Shown: in pieces, positions 27,543 to 37,718 of the stretch
Numbering within the stretch: the stretch's first letter is position 1
Layout: each line of letters starts with the position of its first letter
Source of the DNA: Candidatus Sericytochromatia bacterium
GTDB taxonomy: Bacteria; Cyanobacteriota; Sericytochromatia; UBA7694; JACMQJ01
DNA length: 37,861 bases
Reading direction: 5' to 3'
NCBI GenBank assembly: GCA_026004035.1
Contig: BPII01000023.1
Location: forward strand, 1 to 37,861
Made by a program: the position numbers and the translations under genes
The notes under the pieces: generated by a model
Databases searched by the model: none
Told to the model about the DNA's origin: nothing
The model's input: the letters and a program-made list of their open reading frames with translations, nothing else

Positions 27543-28463
27543 ATGAGAAGTTTTAAAAGTATATACTTTTTATTTTTACTTATACTAAACATATTTATTT
27601 CAAGCTGTGATAATTTAGTTGATACTATAGTAACTCTTTATTATAGGGATGAAAATTATATGTATTTTATACCAGTTACTACAACTATGAAACTTAATTC
27701 AAGTTTAGGTTCTGTTGTAAAAGAAGAAGATTTAAGAAATATATTGGAAGAATTAAAAAAATCAAAAGGTGATTTAATTTCTTGTATTCCTAAAAGTGTT
27801 AATATAAAGGATTTGAAGTTAGATAAAGATAAAAATCTTTTAGAAATAACTTTGGAAGGTAATAATAATAAGCTATATGATACTGATGAACAATTTTTGA
27901 TTGGTTCCATTGTAAATACATTTACAGAATTTTCGCAAATAAAAAATGTTTTATTTAAATTAGATAAATTAAGTTCTGAAATAGATTACTCTCAACCATT
28001 TGATAGAAAATCTTGGGCTAATTTATGGTTTTCAGCTGATGAATTAAATGAAAATTTATCATTAGCAACTATTTATTGGCTTACAAAAGATAAAAAATAT
28101 TTTGTACCAATAACGGTACCTATAATAAAAAATGATGTAGTAAATTTAATAGAAGTTTTGAAGTTAGGACCTAACAAAAGTAAAAAACAATTTTTAGAAA
28201 ATCCTATAAATAAAGATATTGATTTAAAAATTAAAGCAGTTAATATGAAAAGTATTATTATTGAAGTAAAAAGTAAAAAAAATTTACCATTAAGTGTTGT
28301 AAATACAGCTAAGCTAGCAGTGTTATATACTTTAGTTGAATTTGGTTTTTTTGAAAATATAAAGATAGAGCTATCAGAAGGACAGGTAGAAGAATTTGAT
28401 TTAATAAAAACAAATCCCAAACAAAGCATAAATAGAATAGAATTATTTTCAGGGGCAAAATAG
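27543..28463 (+). CDS. GerMN-domain lipoprotein
   Basis: 306 residues beginning with a lipoprotein signal (FLFLLILNIFISSC, Cys about residue 22). Two GerMN (spore-germination/ GerM) domains: about 40-150 (VTLYYRDENYMYFIPVTTTM) and about 165-290 (ATIYWLTKDKKYFVPITVPI). Each contains the sequence pattern of a leading strand, a helix and an 'L-G-P' segment. GerMN proteins of non-sporulating bacteria, including Cyanobacteriota, are encoded beside AMIN-type amidases. The gene stops four bases before that amidase, implying one transcript. It probably sits in the periplasm and regulates or localises the amidase. Confidence 0.78.
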   Translation: MRSFKSIYFLFLLILNIFISSCDNLVDTIVTLYYRDENYMYFIPVTTTMKLNSSLGSVVKEEDLRNILEELKKSKGDLISCIPKSVNIKDLKLDKDKNLLEITLEGNNNKLYDTDEQFLIGSIVNTFTEFSQIKNVLFKLDKLSSEIDYSQPFDRKSWANLWFSADELNENLSLATIYWLTKDKKYFVPITVPIIKNDVVNLIEVLKLGPNKSKKQFLENPINKDIDLKIKAVNMKSIIIEVKSKKNLPLSVVNTAKLAVLYTLVEFGFFENIKIELSEGQVEEFDLIKTNPKQSINRIELFSGAK

Positions 28464-28466
28464 CTA

Positions 28467-30098
28467 ATGCTAAAAAAAATAAACTATCTTTTCTTTATAT
28501 ACTTACTTACAATTTTTCTAATTAAAATAAATTCTTTTTCTCAAAATTTAACAGAAGTTTTTGATTTAAATTATTATCCAGATAATTCTGTAAGTATAAA
28601 AGCTCATAAGGACGTAAAACCAGAACTTTTTAAGTTAGAAAATCCTTATAGGTTAGTTATAGATTTTCCTTATAGTGTTTATAAACCTGTAAAGAAAAAT
28701 ATAGATGTAAATAATGATTTCATTAAACAAATAAGATTAGGACAAAATACAGAAAATAGTGTGAGATTAACAATAGAATTAAAAAAAGACATAGAATTTG
28801 AATATAGAAGTATTATTGAAGGTAACTTCCAAATAATTACATTAATACCAATAGATAATAATCAAGTTATAAATATAGATGATAAAAAAATAAAAGAAAA
28901 TAAAGAAAAAAATTATTTAGTAAATCTTCAAAATAATAAGGATAGTATATATATTGAGACAACTAGAAAATTGGATTACTCTACATTAAAAGAAAATAAT
29001 ACTCTTATAATAAAATTAAATGAAACTAAAAATAAAGTTAAAAATAGAAATATAATAATTAACCCTGATGATTTTTTTGATGAAATAAATGTAAGTGAAG
29101 AAAAAGAAAACACAATTATATATATATCTTATAAAAACAATGTAAATCTTATCTTAAATAAAAAAGATGATTATAAACTTGAAATTATAGCTACTGCAAA
29201 AAATAAGGAAACTTTATCATTAAATATTGAAAATTATGATAACATAGATAAACTATCTATTTTTAATGAAAATAATAAAACATTTAAATATAATATATTT
29301 ACTTTAGAAAATCCTTCAAGAATTGTTATAGATATTTTTGAAAATTTTGAAATAAATAATATAGATAGTAGTTTTATAAAAAACTCTAAGTATATTAAAA
29401 ATATGAGATATGGAAAATTACAGAACACAGATTCCGGAGTAAGAATTGTTTTAGATGTTGATGATAATGTTTCATATAAACAAGATATTAATTCTAATAA
29501 TGTATTAGAAGTAAGCATAAGTAATGCTAAAATTAAAAATATACAAAACAAACCAAAATATACAATTGTTATTGATCCTGGTCATGGTGGTAATGATCCA
29601 GGAGCAATAGGAATAAATGGTATTAAAGAAAAAGATATAACATTAAAAGTTTCTTATTTCTTAAAGGATTTGCTAACAAGTAATGGATTTGGTGTTATTA
29701 TGGCGCGTTCTGATGATAGTGAAATACTTTTACAACCAAGAGTTGACATTGCAAATTTAAATAAAGCTGATATTTTTGTTAGTATTCATTGTAATGCTAC
29801 AGAAGGACAAAGTCCTATGGGAATAGAAACTTATTATAGAACAGAACAAAGCATATTACTAGCTAAATTTTTACATAAAAATCTTATAAATAACTTACCT
29901 ACAATAGATAGAGGTATAAGAGTAAGAAATTTTTATGTAATAAAAAATACTATAATGCCTTCAGTTTTAATAGAAATTGGTTATATAACAAATAGAATAG
30001 AAGGAAATAGACTTTCAACAGATAGTTATCAAAGAGATGTAGCTAAATCAATATTTAATGGTATAAAAGAATACTTTAATTATAAAGATAAACTATAA
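28467..30098 (+). CDS. N-acetylmuramoyl-L-alanine amidase with AMIN domains (AmiC-like)
   Basis: 543 residues with an N-terminal signal helix, two AMIN-like beta domains (about 25-130 and about 265-350; ENPYRLVIDFPYSVYKP and LENPSRIVIDIFENFEI) and a zinc-dependent Amidase_3 domain (about 365-535). Zinc ligands and catalytic residues: His in VIDPGHGGNDPGAIG, Glu in KEKDI, His in SIHCNATEG and Glu in LIEIGYITN. It hydrolyses the amide bond between MurNAc and L-Ala in peptidoglycan, typically at the septum, where AMIN targets it. The region between the two AMIN-like domains is Asn/Lys-rich. It follows the GerMN gene; intact frame. Confidence 0.92.
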   Translation: MLKKINYLFFIYLLTIFLIKINSFSQNLTEVFDLNYYPDNSVSIKAHKDVKPELFKLENPYRLVIDFPYSVYKPVKKNIDVNNDFIKQIRLGQNTENSVRLTIELKKDIEFEYRSIIEGNFQIITLIPIDNNQVINIDDKKIKENKEKNYLVNLQNNKDSIYIETTRKLDYSTLKENNTLIIKLNETKNKVKNRNIIINPDDFFDEINVSEEKENTIIYISYKNNVNLILNKKDDYKLEIIATAKNKETLSLNIENYDNIDKLSIFNENNKTFKYNIFTLENPSRIVIDIFENFEINNIDSSFIKNSKYIKNMRYGKLQNTDSGVRIVLDVDDNVSYKQDINSNNVLEVSISNAKIKNIQNKPKYTIVIDPGHGGNDPGAIGINGIKEKDITLKVSYFLKDLLTSNGFGVIMARSDDSEILLQPRVDIANLNKADIFVSIHCNATEGQSPMGIETYYRTEQSILLAKFLHKNLINNLPTIDRGIRVRNFYVIKNTIMPSVLIEIGYITNRIEGNRLSTDSYQRDVAKSIFNGIKEYFNYKDKL

Positions 30099-30121
30099 AT
30101 TTAATTATCAAAAAATTTTAA

Positions 30122-30232
30122 TTAATTTTCTGAGTTCTTATCTTTAGATAAGATTTTATAAAAAAAATATACTGTGAATGCTGTAACTGTAAATTGCGTT
30201 AATAACATAAATATTAATGCTTGAGTATTCAT
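30122..30232 (-). CDS. Small NSS-transporter partner (MetS-like, 36 residues)
   Basis: A 36-residue single-span membrane protein (MNTQALIFMLLTQFTVTAFT, then VYFFYKILSKDKNSEN). Its ATG overlaps the TGA of the transporter gene by the classic ATGA, so translation is coupled. Prokaryotic NSS transporters, for example the Corynebacterium MetP/MetS pair, often have such a tiny subunit encoded directly downstream. The length and topology match. The gene was too short for routine gene calling. Confidence 0.7.
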   Translation of the reverse strand: MNTQALIFMLLTQFTVTAFTVYFFYKILSKDKNSEN

Positions 30233-31896
30233 ACTGATAACCTCTTTTCTCTTCTCTTACTAGCTAAGAAAACTAAAAATGCTATTCCTAAAAAAGTAAA
30301 AATTAATATAATTCTTGCAAAAAATATATAATTCCATTTAGTTTCTAATTTTTCTTTTTCTTCTATAGTTTTAGCATTTTCTATTTGTTCTTTAATTGCA
30401 CTACCACTTATTTGTTTTATAAGAGAGCTATTATCAAGTGGCCAACCATTGCCACTTACAAATGAATTGATAGCTGAATTCCAATCATTTTTTAATGGAG
30501 TTATTAAAGATCCAATAAAAACTAAAGCTAATAATAATGGAGTTACATATTTTATTATTGATTTGTATATAATTGGTATTTTTATATCGGCACCTAAATT
30601 TATTTCGTTCCAGCCTTTTTCAATTCCAAATATCCAAGAAAATAAAATTGTTTCTCCAAGAGCAAAAATAACTAAAGAAACTGTTCCTGCCCAATAATCG
30701 TATTCATCAAAAACGCCATATTCAAAGAAAAACACTGTTGGTAATCCTAATATTAAAACTATTAACCCAAATGACCAAGCTGATAATTTTCTACTTATAT
30801 TAAATTCATCTTGCATAAATCCAATCCATGGTGTTCCCATTGCTAAAGATGAAGTTATACCAGCAAAAAACAATAATCCAAACCACATAACACCAGCTAA
30901 AACTGATAAAATTGGTCCCCATTTTTGAAATAAATAAGGCATAGTTTGAAAAGCCATTCCAAATCCAGCATTTTCTTTTACCCAATCTAAACCTAAATAG
31001 CCAGCAGCAATAGGTATAACAATTAAACTACCTAAAACAACTTCTACAAACTCATTTGTAAAACCAGCAGCTAATCCATTAAGAGCTATATCATCTTTTT
31101 CTTTTAAATATGAAGCGTAACATTGAATAGTTCCCATCCCGACTGATAAAGTAAAAAATATTTGTCCGGCAGCAGCTAACCAAACTTTAGGATTAGTAAG
31201 TGAATCATATTGAGGTGTCCAAAGAAAGTTTAATCCATCCCATGCACTAGCATTAGGAACTTCATTTGATGCACCCGAAGTTCCAATTGTTAGTCCTTTA
31301 AAAGCTAAAAATACTGCAAATATTATTAATAAAGGCATACCTATTTTTGAAGCTTTTTCTACACCTTCGAGTCCTCTTGACAGTATCCATGTATTTAATA
31401 ATAAACAAGCAATGTAAAATATAACAGCTTCATAAGGTATTCCTGTTGTAGAGTTATAAATATCTATATAGTTACCAAAAAATTGTTCTATCTCAGTTTG
31501 ACTTTTTCCTTGAAATGTTCCTATTAATGAGTGATAAACATAAGACATTGTCCAAGATTCTATGTAGCAATAATAAGCAGCAACTCCAATATTTGTAAAT
31601 ATTCCAAACACACCAAAATATTTCCATATTTTCCTTTTACCCATTTTATCTAACATAAATGGTGTAGAATGAGAACCATATTTTCCTCCATATCGTCCTA
31701 TTGCCCATTCTATCCAAAGAAGAGGAATACCCATCAAAAGAAAGCAAACTAAATAAGGTATTATAAATGCTCCTCCACCATTATTAATAGCTTGAACAGG
31801 AAATCTTAAAAAGTTACCTAATCCAACAGCATTACCTGCCATTGCTAATATTAATCCTATTCTTGTTCCCCAAGACTCTACATTACTTTTTGTCAT
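30229..31896 (-). CDS. Sodium-dependent NSS-family transporter (SNF)
   Basis: 555 residues with about 12 membrane segments and a LeuT-type fold. The family signature is near the N terminus: GTRIGLILAMAGNAVGLGNF, then LRFPVQAINNGGGAFIIPY, containing the Na+-binding unwound region of helix 1. A WGPILSVLAGVMWFGLLFFA segment and a long periplasmic loop before the last helix are also visible. It imports amino acids or related amines with Na+; the substrate is unknown. AAAGGG lies before ATG 31,896. The last helix ends in a basic tail, and the stop overlaps the small partner gene. Confidence 0.92.
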   Translation of the reverse strand: MTKSNVESWGTRIGLILAMAGNAVGLGNFLRFPVQAINNGGGAFIIPYLVCFLLMGIPLLWIEWAIGRYGGKYGSHSTPFMLDKMGKRKIWKYFGVFGIFTNIGVAAYYCYIESWTMSYVYHSLIGTFQGKSQTEIEQFFGNYIDIYNSTTGIPYEAVIFYIACLLLNTWILSRGLEGVEKASKIGMPLLIIFAVFLAFKGLTIGTSGASNEVPNASAWDGLNFLWTPQYDSLTNPKVWLAAAGQIFFTLSVGMGTIQCYASYLKEKDDIALNGLAAGFTNEFVEVVLGSLIVIPIAAGYLGLDWVKENAGFGMAFQTMPYLFQKWGPILSVLAGVMWFGLLFFAGITSSLAMGTPWIGFMQDEFNISRKLSAWSFGLIVLILGLPTVFFFEYGVFDEYDYWAGTVSLVIFALGETILFSWIFGIEKGWNEINLGADIKIPIIYKSIIKYVTPLLLALVFIGSLITPLKNDWNSAINSFVSGNGWPLDNSSLIKQISGSAIKEQIENAKTIEEKEKLETKWNYIFFARIILIFTFLGIAFLVFLASKRREKRLSV

Positions 31897-32012
31897 ATAT
31901 GCCCTTTAAGATTTCAATATTTTTTATATTATAACTTTAATTTTTATTTTTAAAAATAATGTAGAAAATATAAAGTCATAGTGTTTGATATTACAAAGTT
32001 TTAAATATATTT

Positions 32013-32041
32013 TTGACTAAATTAAATTTATTTTTTATAAT
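32013..32041 (+). promoter_or_regulatory. Promoter of the isoleucyl-tRNA synthetase gene
   Basis: TTGACT (32,013-32,018), spacer of 17 bases and a perfect TATAAT (32,036-32,041), about 30 bases ahead of the ileS ATG. I see no T-box stem-loop in the short leader. Confidence 0.72.
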
Positions 32042-32070
32042 ATTCTAGCTATTATTTTATTTTTAGTTTT

Positions 32071-35000
32071 ATGTTTAAGAGTGTTTCTAATAAAGTTCAT
32101 TTTCCAAATATAGAAGAAGAAATATTAAAATTTTGGAATGATAATAATATTTTTCAAAAATCTTTAGAATTAAGAAAAGGTCGTAAATCTTACTCTTTCT
32201 ATGATGGACCACCTTTTGCAACAGGATTACCACATTATGGACATATAATAGCTAGCACCCAGAAAGATATTATACCAAGATATCAAACTATGAAAGGTTT
32301 TTATGTTGAAAGACGGTTTGGCTGGGATTGTCATGGCTTACCTGTTGAAATGGAAATGGAAAAAACTATGAAATTAGGAAGTAAAAGAGAAATTGCTGAA
32401 AAAATAGGAATATATGAATTTAACGAAGCTTGTAGAAGTATAGTTTTAAGATATACCAAAGAATGGAGAAAAACTATAACAAGGCTTGGTAGATGGGTTG
32501 ATTTTGATAATGACTATAAAACTATGGATAAAAGTTTTATGGAGTCTGTTTGGTGGGTTTTCAAACAGTTATGGGATAAGGGTTTAGTTTATGAAGGTAA
32601 AAAAGTTTTACCATATTCTTATAGACTAGGAACACCATTATCTAATTTTGAAGCAAGTCTAAACTACAAAATCGTTCAAGACCCATCAATATATATTAAA
32701 TTTAAACTAAAAGACAAAGAAAATACTTACATATTGGCTTGGACAACTACACCATGGACATTACCTTCTAATATGGCTTTGGCAGTTAATCCTGAAATAG
32801 ACTACGTTAAAGTGAAATTTGATGAAAACTTTTATTACCTAGCAAAAGATTTATTAAGTTCAGTATTTAAAAGTAGTGAAGAATATGAAATATTAGAACA
32901 TTTAAAAGGTAAAGATTTAGAAAATTGGGAATATATACCACTTTTTAATTATTTTGAAGAAAAAAGAAAAGAAGGTGCATTTAAAATTGTTTTAGCTGAT
33001 TTTGTTTCAGTAGATGATGGAACAGGAGTAGTTCATATTGCACCAGCTTTTGGTGAAGATGACTATTTAACAGCAAAAAAATATAATATTCCATTTGTTG
33101 ATCCTGTTGATGATAATGCTGAATTTGACTCACAAGTTACAGATTTTAAAGGGTTATTTATAAAAGATGCTGACAAACTTATAATAAAAGAACTTAAAAA
33201 CAAAGGTCTTTTATTTAAACAAAGTACTATAGAACACTCCTATCCTTATTGCTGGAGAAGTGAAACACCTTTAATATACAAAGCTATATCTACATGGTTT
33301 GTCAAAGTAGAAGATTTAAAGGAAAAAATGATAAAAAACAATGAACAAATTCATTGGGTTCCTAATCATATAAAGCATGGTAGATTTGGAAAATGGATAG
33401 AAAATGCAAGGGATTGGGCAATATCAAGAAATAGATATTGGGGCACACCTATACCTATATGGAAAACAGAATCAGGAAAAACTTTTTGTATAGGAAGTGT
33501 AGAGGAACTAGAAAATCTTTCAGGACAAAAAGTTGATGATTTACACATGCATTTTATAGATAATTTAGAAGTAAAGCATCCAGAAACAGGGGAAATTGCT
33601 AAAAGAGTTCCAGAAGTTTTTGATTGTTGGTTTGAAAGTGGTTCAATGCCATATGCTCAAAATCATTATCCATTTGAAAATGCAAAGTTTTTTGAAGAAA
33701 ATTTCCCAGCTGATTATATAGCTGAAGGAATTGATCAAACAAGAGGTTGGTTTTATACATTGTTAGTTCTTTCTACAGCATTATTTGATAAACCAGCATC
33801 AAAAAATATTGTAGTTAATGGAATGGTTCTTGCTGAAGATGGAGCAAAAATGAGTAAAAGTAAAAAAAATTATCCTGATCCTGAATATATGTTTAATGAA
33901 TATGGAGCTGATGCAGTAAGACTTTATATGATAAATTCACCTTTAGTAAAAGCTGATGATTTAAAATTCTCTGAAACAGGAGTTAAAGAAGTATTAAGAT
34001 CTTTATTGATACCTTTGTGGAACTCTTATAGTTTTTTAGTAACTTATGCAAATGCTGATAATTGGAGACCTAATAATAAAAATATAAAATTAAATGATAA
34101 TTTAGATAAATGGATTTTTTCTTGCTTACAGGCTCTTATAAAAGATTCTCAGGAAGCTATGGATGTTTATGATTTGAATATGGCAGTTAAACCATTTGTG
34201 AATTTTATAGAACAATTAACAAATTGGTATATAAGACGGAGTAGAAGAAGATTTTGGAAATCTGAAAATGATTTAAATAAACAAGAAGCATACTACACAC
34301 TATATAATGTCTTAATAGAATTTTCAAAAATAATAGCTCCATTTTTACCATTTATAAGTGAAGCTATATATCAAAATTTAAAAAATGATGATATGCCAGA
34401 AAGTGTTCATTTATGTGATTATCCAGAATACAAAGAGGAATTAAGAGATTACTTTTTAGAAAGTAAAATGAATTTAGTTCAAAAAGCTGTATCTATGGGT
34501 AGAGCTTTAAGAGCAAGACATAAATTGAAAATTAGACAACCTCTAAAAACAATATATTTAGTTACTAAAGATTCTTTATTAATAGAAAGTTTAGGAGAAA
34601 TGGAAGATTTAATAAAAGAAGAGCTAAATGTGAAAAATGTTGTTCTATCAGATAAAGAAGATACTTTAGTTAATTATTATGCAAAAGCTAATTTTAAAGT
34701 GCTAGGACCTAAACTTGGTAAAAACATGAAAGAAGTATCAAATAAAATACAAGCACTAACTCATGATGATATTATCTTATTAGAGCAAGGAAACAACATA
34801 AATATAGAATTAAATAATGAAGTTTTTTCTATAAGCTATAATGATATAGTTGTATATAGAACTCAAAAAGAAGGTATGGTTTTAGAAACTGAAAATAATC
34901 TAACAGTTGCCTTAGACACAGAGCTAGATCAAGAATTGAATTGATGAAGGATTAGCAAGAGAATTTATTAATAAAGTTCAAAACTCTAGAAAAGAGAAAG

Positions 35001-35212
35001 ATTATGAAATGACAGACAGAGATATCTATAATAGTTGATTGCGAGTGATGAATTTAAGAAACTCTCTTGTAAAGTATAGTGATTATATAAAGTTAGAAGT
35101 TTTAGCTAATAATATAGAATTTAAAAAAATAGAAAAAAATTTTGAAGAAAAAGATTTAAATGGAAAAAATTGTAAATACTATATAGAAAAAGATTCTAAA
35201 AAAAATAAATAA
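32071..35212 (+). CDS. ileS: Isoleucyl-tRNA synthetase, type II (eukaryote-like; frameshifted at 3' end)
   Basis: Charges tRNA-Ile. The HIGH motif is HYGH (residues 55-58) and KMSKS is at 593-597; the editing domain contains AWTTTPWTLPSNMALAVNPE. The C terminus resembles type-II IleRS: no Cys zinc cluster, instead TVALDTELDQEL followed by IDEGLAREFINKVQNSRKEK in another frame. The first frame stops at 34,944. An extra A near 34,940 and further indels around 35,030-35,055 disrupt it, after which it reads SLVKYSDYIKLEVLANNIEF and ends at 35,212. Reconstructed length about 1,045 residues. As this gene is essential, errors in the sequence are the simpler explanation. Type II enzymes are generally mupirocin-insensitive. 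Confidence 0.9.
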
Positions 35213-35299
35213 AAACATTTTATCTTTTTAATTTCATTATTAAAGTTAATAAATTATTTACCTTATCAAAAATATATTTTAAACTTTATTTAATATTAA

Positions 35300-37438
35300 T
35301 TATCTATTTAATACTTGTTTATAGATATTTTCTAATTTTAGAGCTAAATTCTTTGCGATCACAAAGAACAGAGGAATGCAATTTTTCTCTTAAGTTCTCT
35401 CTTAAATAGTCTAAATTATCTATATCAATATTTATTTCTTTATCTGAAGCTTACTTATTATCCAATTTTTCAATCCCTAGATTACTTAATATTGATTTTC
35501 CTGCTCTTGATGATACAATATTTCCTGTAAAAGTTAATACTGGTACTCCCATTATTAAGCTTTCAAATGTTGTTGTTACTCCATTATATGGGTATGTATC
35601 TAATGCTATATCTATCTTATTATAAAAGTTTCTAAATGATTATATTGACCTTTTATTCATATTACTTAAAACTGCTATTCTTTCTAGTATCATATTTTAA
35701 ATTTTCTCTAAAACAGATTTATAATTCTTTCTCCTGAATACATTGAGTATTCTAGCTTGCTTACACTTTATTATCATTCTAGCTATTTTCATACTTTTTT
35801 AGTACTTTGGACCATAAATTTTACAGTTTCTCTCTGTTATTTTTATTCCATTATTGAATGAACCAAATGTTAAATATCCATTTTCTAAATAAGGCGTAAT
35901 CTATTAATATTTGGCAAATTTATCGGGGGTGTGATAGCAAAACATTGTGTCAGGTATATTTATTATCTTTTCTAAAAAATATTCTTCCATACCTTTCACT
36001 TAAATAATTATCTAAGTATTTTATAATCCATAGTTTCTAGTCCTGCTGAACCATCATGGTAACCTATCATAGATATTTGAACAGGAGCAGGTTTATAGGA
36101 AAAAACTTCTACCCTAGATTTATGGGTAAAACCTGATAAATCAACTAATATATCAATCTTATCATTATAAATAATATTAGATATTTCTGCATCTATCAAA
36201 TTATAAACTTCTCTCCAATAATCAGAATAATTTTTAAATAATTCTGTATCTTTATCAAAAATTTCATTTAAATAATAAGAAAAAATTTCAAAATCATTTT
36301 TATTATGATTTTTATACAAAAGTTGTAAAAAATAAATAATAGAATGAAGACTAAAATCCTGTGAAACATATCCAATTTTTATTTTTTGATTATTTTTATT
36401 AAAAAAAAAATCATATTCTTTATTATTTTTCTGGGAAAAATTAAATAAATTTAAGTAGTATTTATATTTCTCATTTCCGTAATTTTCATAATAATAAAGA
36501 GACAATATATTATTGATAATGTTCGAATTCCTTTTATTTATTTGATTTCCTTTTATATAATTTTTTATTGCTGTTTTTGCATCACCTACTTTTGAATATA
36601 AATTTCCTTTTGCTAAATATAATTTATCTTTGTTTTTGAAACTCTTTAACTCTAAGTAATCAAGAATAAACAAACTTTCTTCTATGTAATTTTCCTCTGA
36701 TAATAATTCAGAAAATCCAATAAAATAACTGATAAATTCTTTATTTAATTTATTCAATAAAAAATAATTTTGCCAAAATTCAATTTTATCTTCTATTAAA
36801 TTGTAGTAATCTATATCTATGTTAAAACATTTAAAAAAATATTCCTTTGATTTTCTGAAATCTTTTTTTAATAAATAAACTATACCTATATTATTTAAAG
36901 TACCTTTATTATCTTTATCAATTTCTAAAACTCTAAAATAAAAGTTTAATGCTTTATCATATTCTTTTTTATTTTTATAAACGTTACCTATATCTATTAA
37001 TAGAGGGACAAATTTAGGATTTATATTATATGATTTTTCATAAAAAAATAGAGCCTCTTTAAAATTTTCCTGAATATTCTTAACACAGCCCTTTAGATAT
37101 AAAATATATGGATTATTTGATTCTATTTTTAATGCTTTATCAATATAATATTCAGCCTTATCTTCAATTTGTTGATTTATATAAAATAATGCTATCTCCC
37201 CCAATATATTTATATCATTTGGTTTTAATTCTAGAGCTCTTAATAAATAATTGATTCCGCTAGCATTATCTAGTAGTATTAAAGATTTTCCATAAATAAA
37301 AATAATATTAGGATTATCAATATTATCTATAAAATACTTTAATATAATTACAACTTTTTCGAAATCATGATTTTTATAATATTTTAATGCTTCTTTTATT
37401 TTTTCCTCTAAAAACTTCATAGAAGTATAGTATAACAC
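35300..37438 (-). pseudogene. TPR protein with SPINDLY/O-GlcNAc-transferase-like domain, disrupted
   Basis: The intact 5' part (37,438-36,008, 476 residues) has about six to eight TPR repeats (for example FYEKSYNINPKFVPLLIDIG with NVYKNKKEYDKALNFYFRVL), then the start of the glycosyltransferase domain: KIKIGYVSQDFSLHSIIYFL and IDILVDLSGFTHKSRVEVFS with PAPVQISMIGYHDGSAGLET. After the stop at 36,008 the rest remains recognisable in broken pieces down to 35,300: PDTMFCYHTPDKFAKY, ENGYLTFGSFNNGIKITERN, then IDIALDTYPYNGVTTTFESL with IMGVPVLTFTGNIVSSRAGK. Besides indels there are in-frame stops (LDNK*ASDKE, FAKY**), so it may be truly dead. In life such enzymes glycosylate proteins such as flagellins or pilins. 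Confidence 0.78.
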
Positions 37439-37550
37439 TTAAGAAATTTAATACTATGAATAAGATATTACAAATATATATGTTTACTTAATTTTATTGA
37501 TTTGTGAAAAAATTAATTATTTTTAAGAATAATGGTACTGGGATTGAGTT

Positions 37551-37624
37551 TTAAACGCTTATAAATACTAAATTTAAAGTATTTTATAAATTTTTAAATG
37601 CTTGTTATTAAAGGATTTTAAACT
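37551..37624 (-). repeat. Dispersed hairpin repeat, copy B (inverted)
   Basis: The reverse complement of this segment (AAAATCCTTTAATAACAAGC, then a hairpin TATAAAATAC / GTATTTATA around TTTAAATTTA) matches 27,375-27,453. It lies in the divergent region between the TPR gene and the methyltransferase gene. Confidence 0.6.
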
Positions 37625-37718
37625 TATATTAGCCGAGTGCCTATTTATAAAAAAAGTTAAAAAAAATTCTTTTATAAAAAAAATATTTTATTATTAATTA
37701 AGTATTAATTTATTTTTA

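Noticed and set aside
29234..29551. 105-residue minus-strand frame inside the amidase gene
   Set aside because: Opposite the conserved second AMIN-like domain; low-complexity Leu/Ile/Ser composition typical of an antisense shadow.
31897..32070. Possible T-box leader upstream of ileS
   Set aside because: Only about 30 bases separate the -10 box from the ATG, too short for a T-box, and no conserved T-box sequence is seen.
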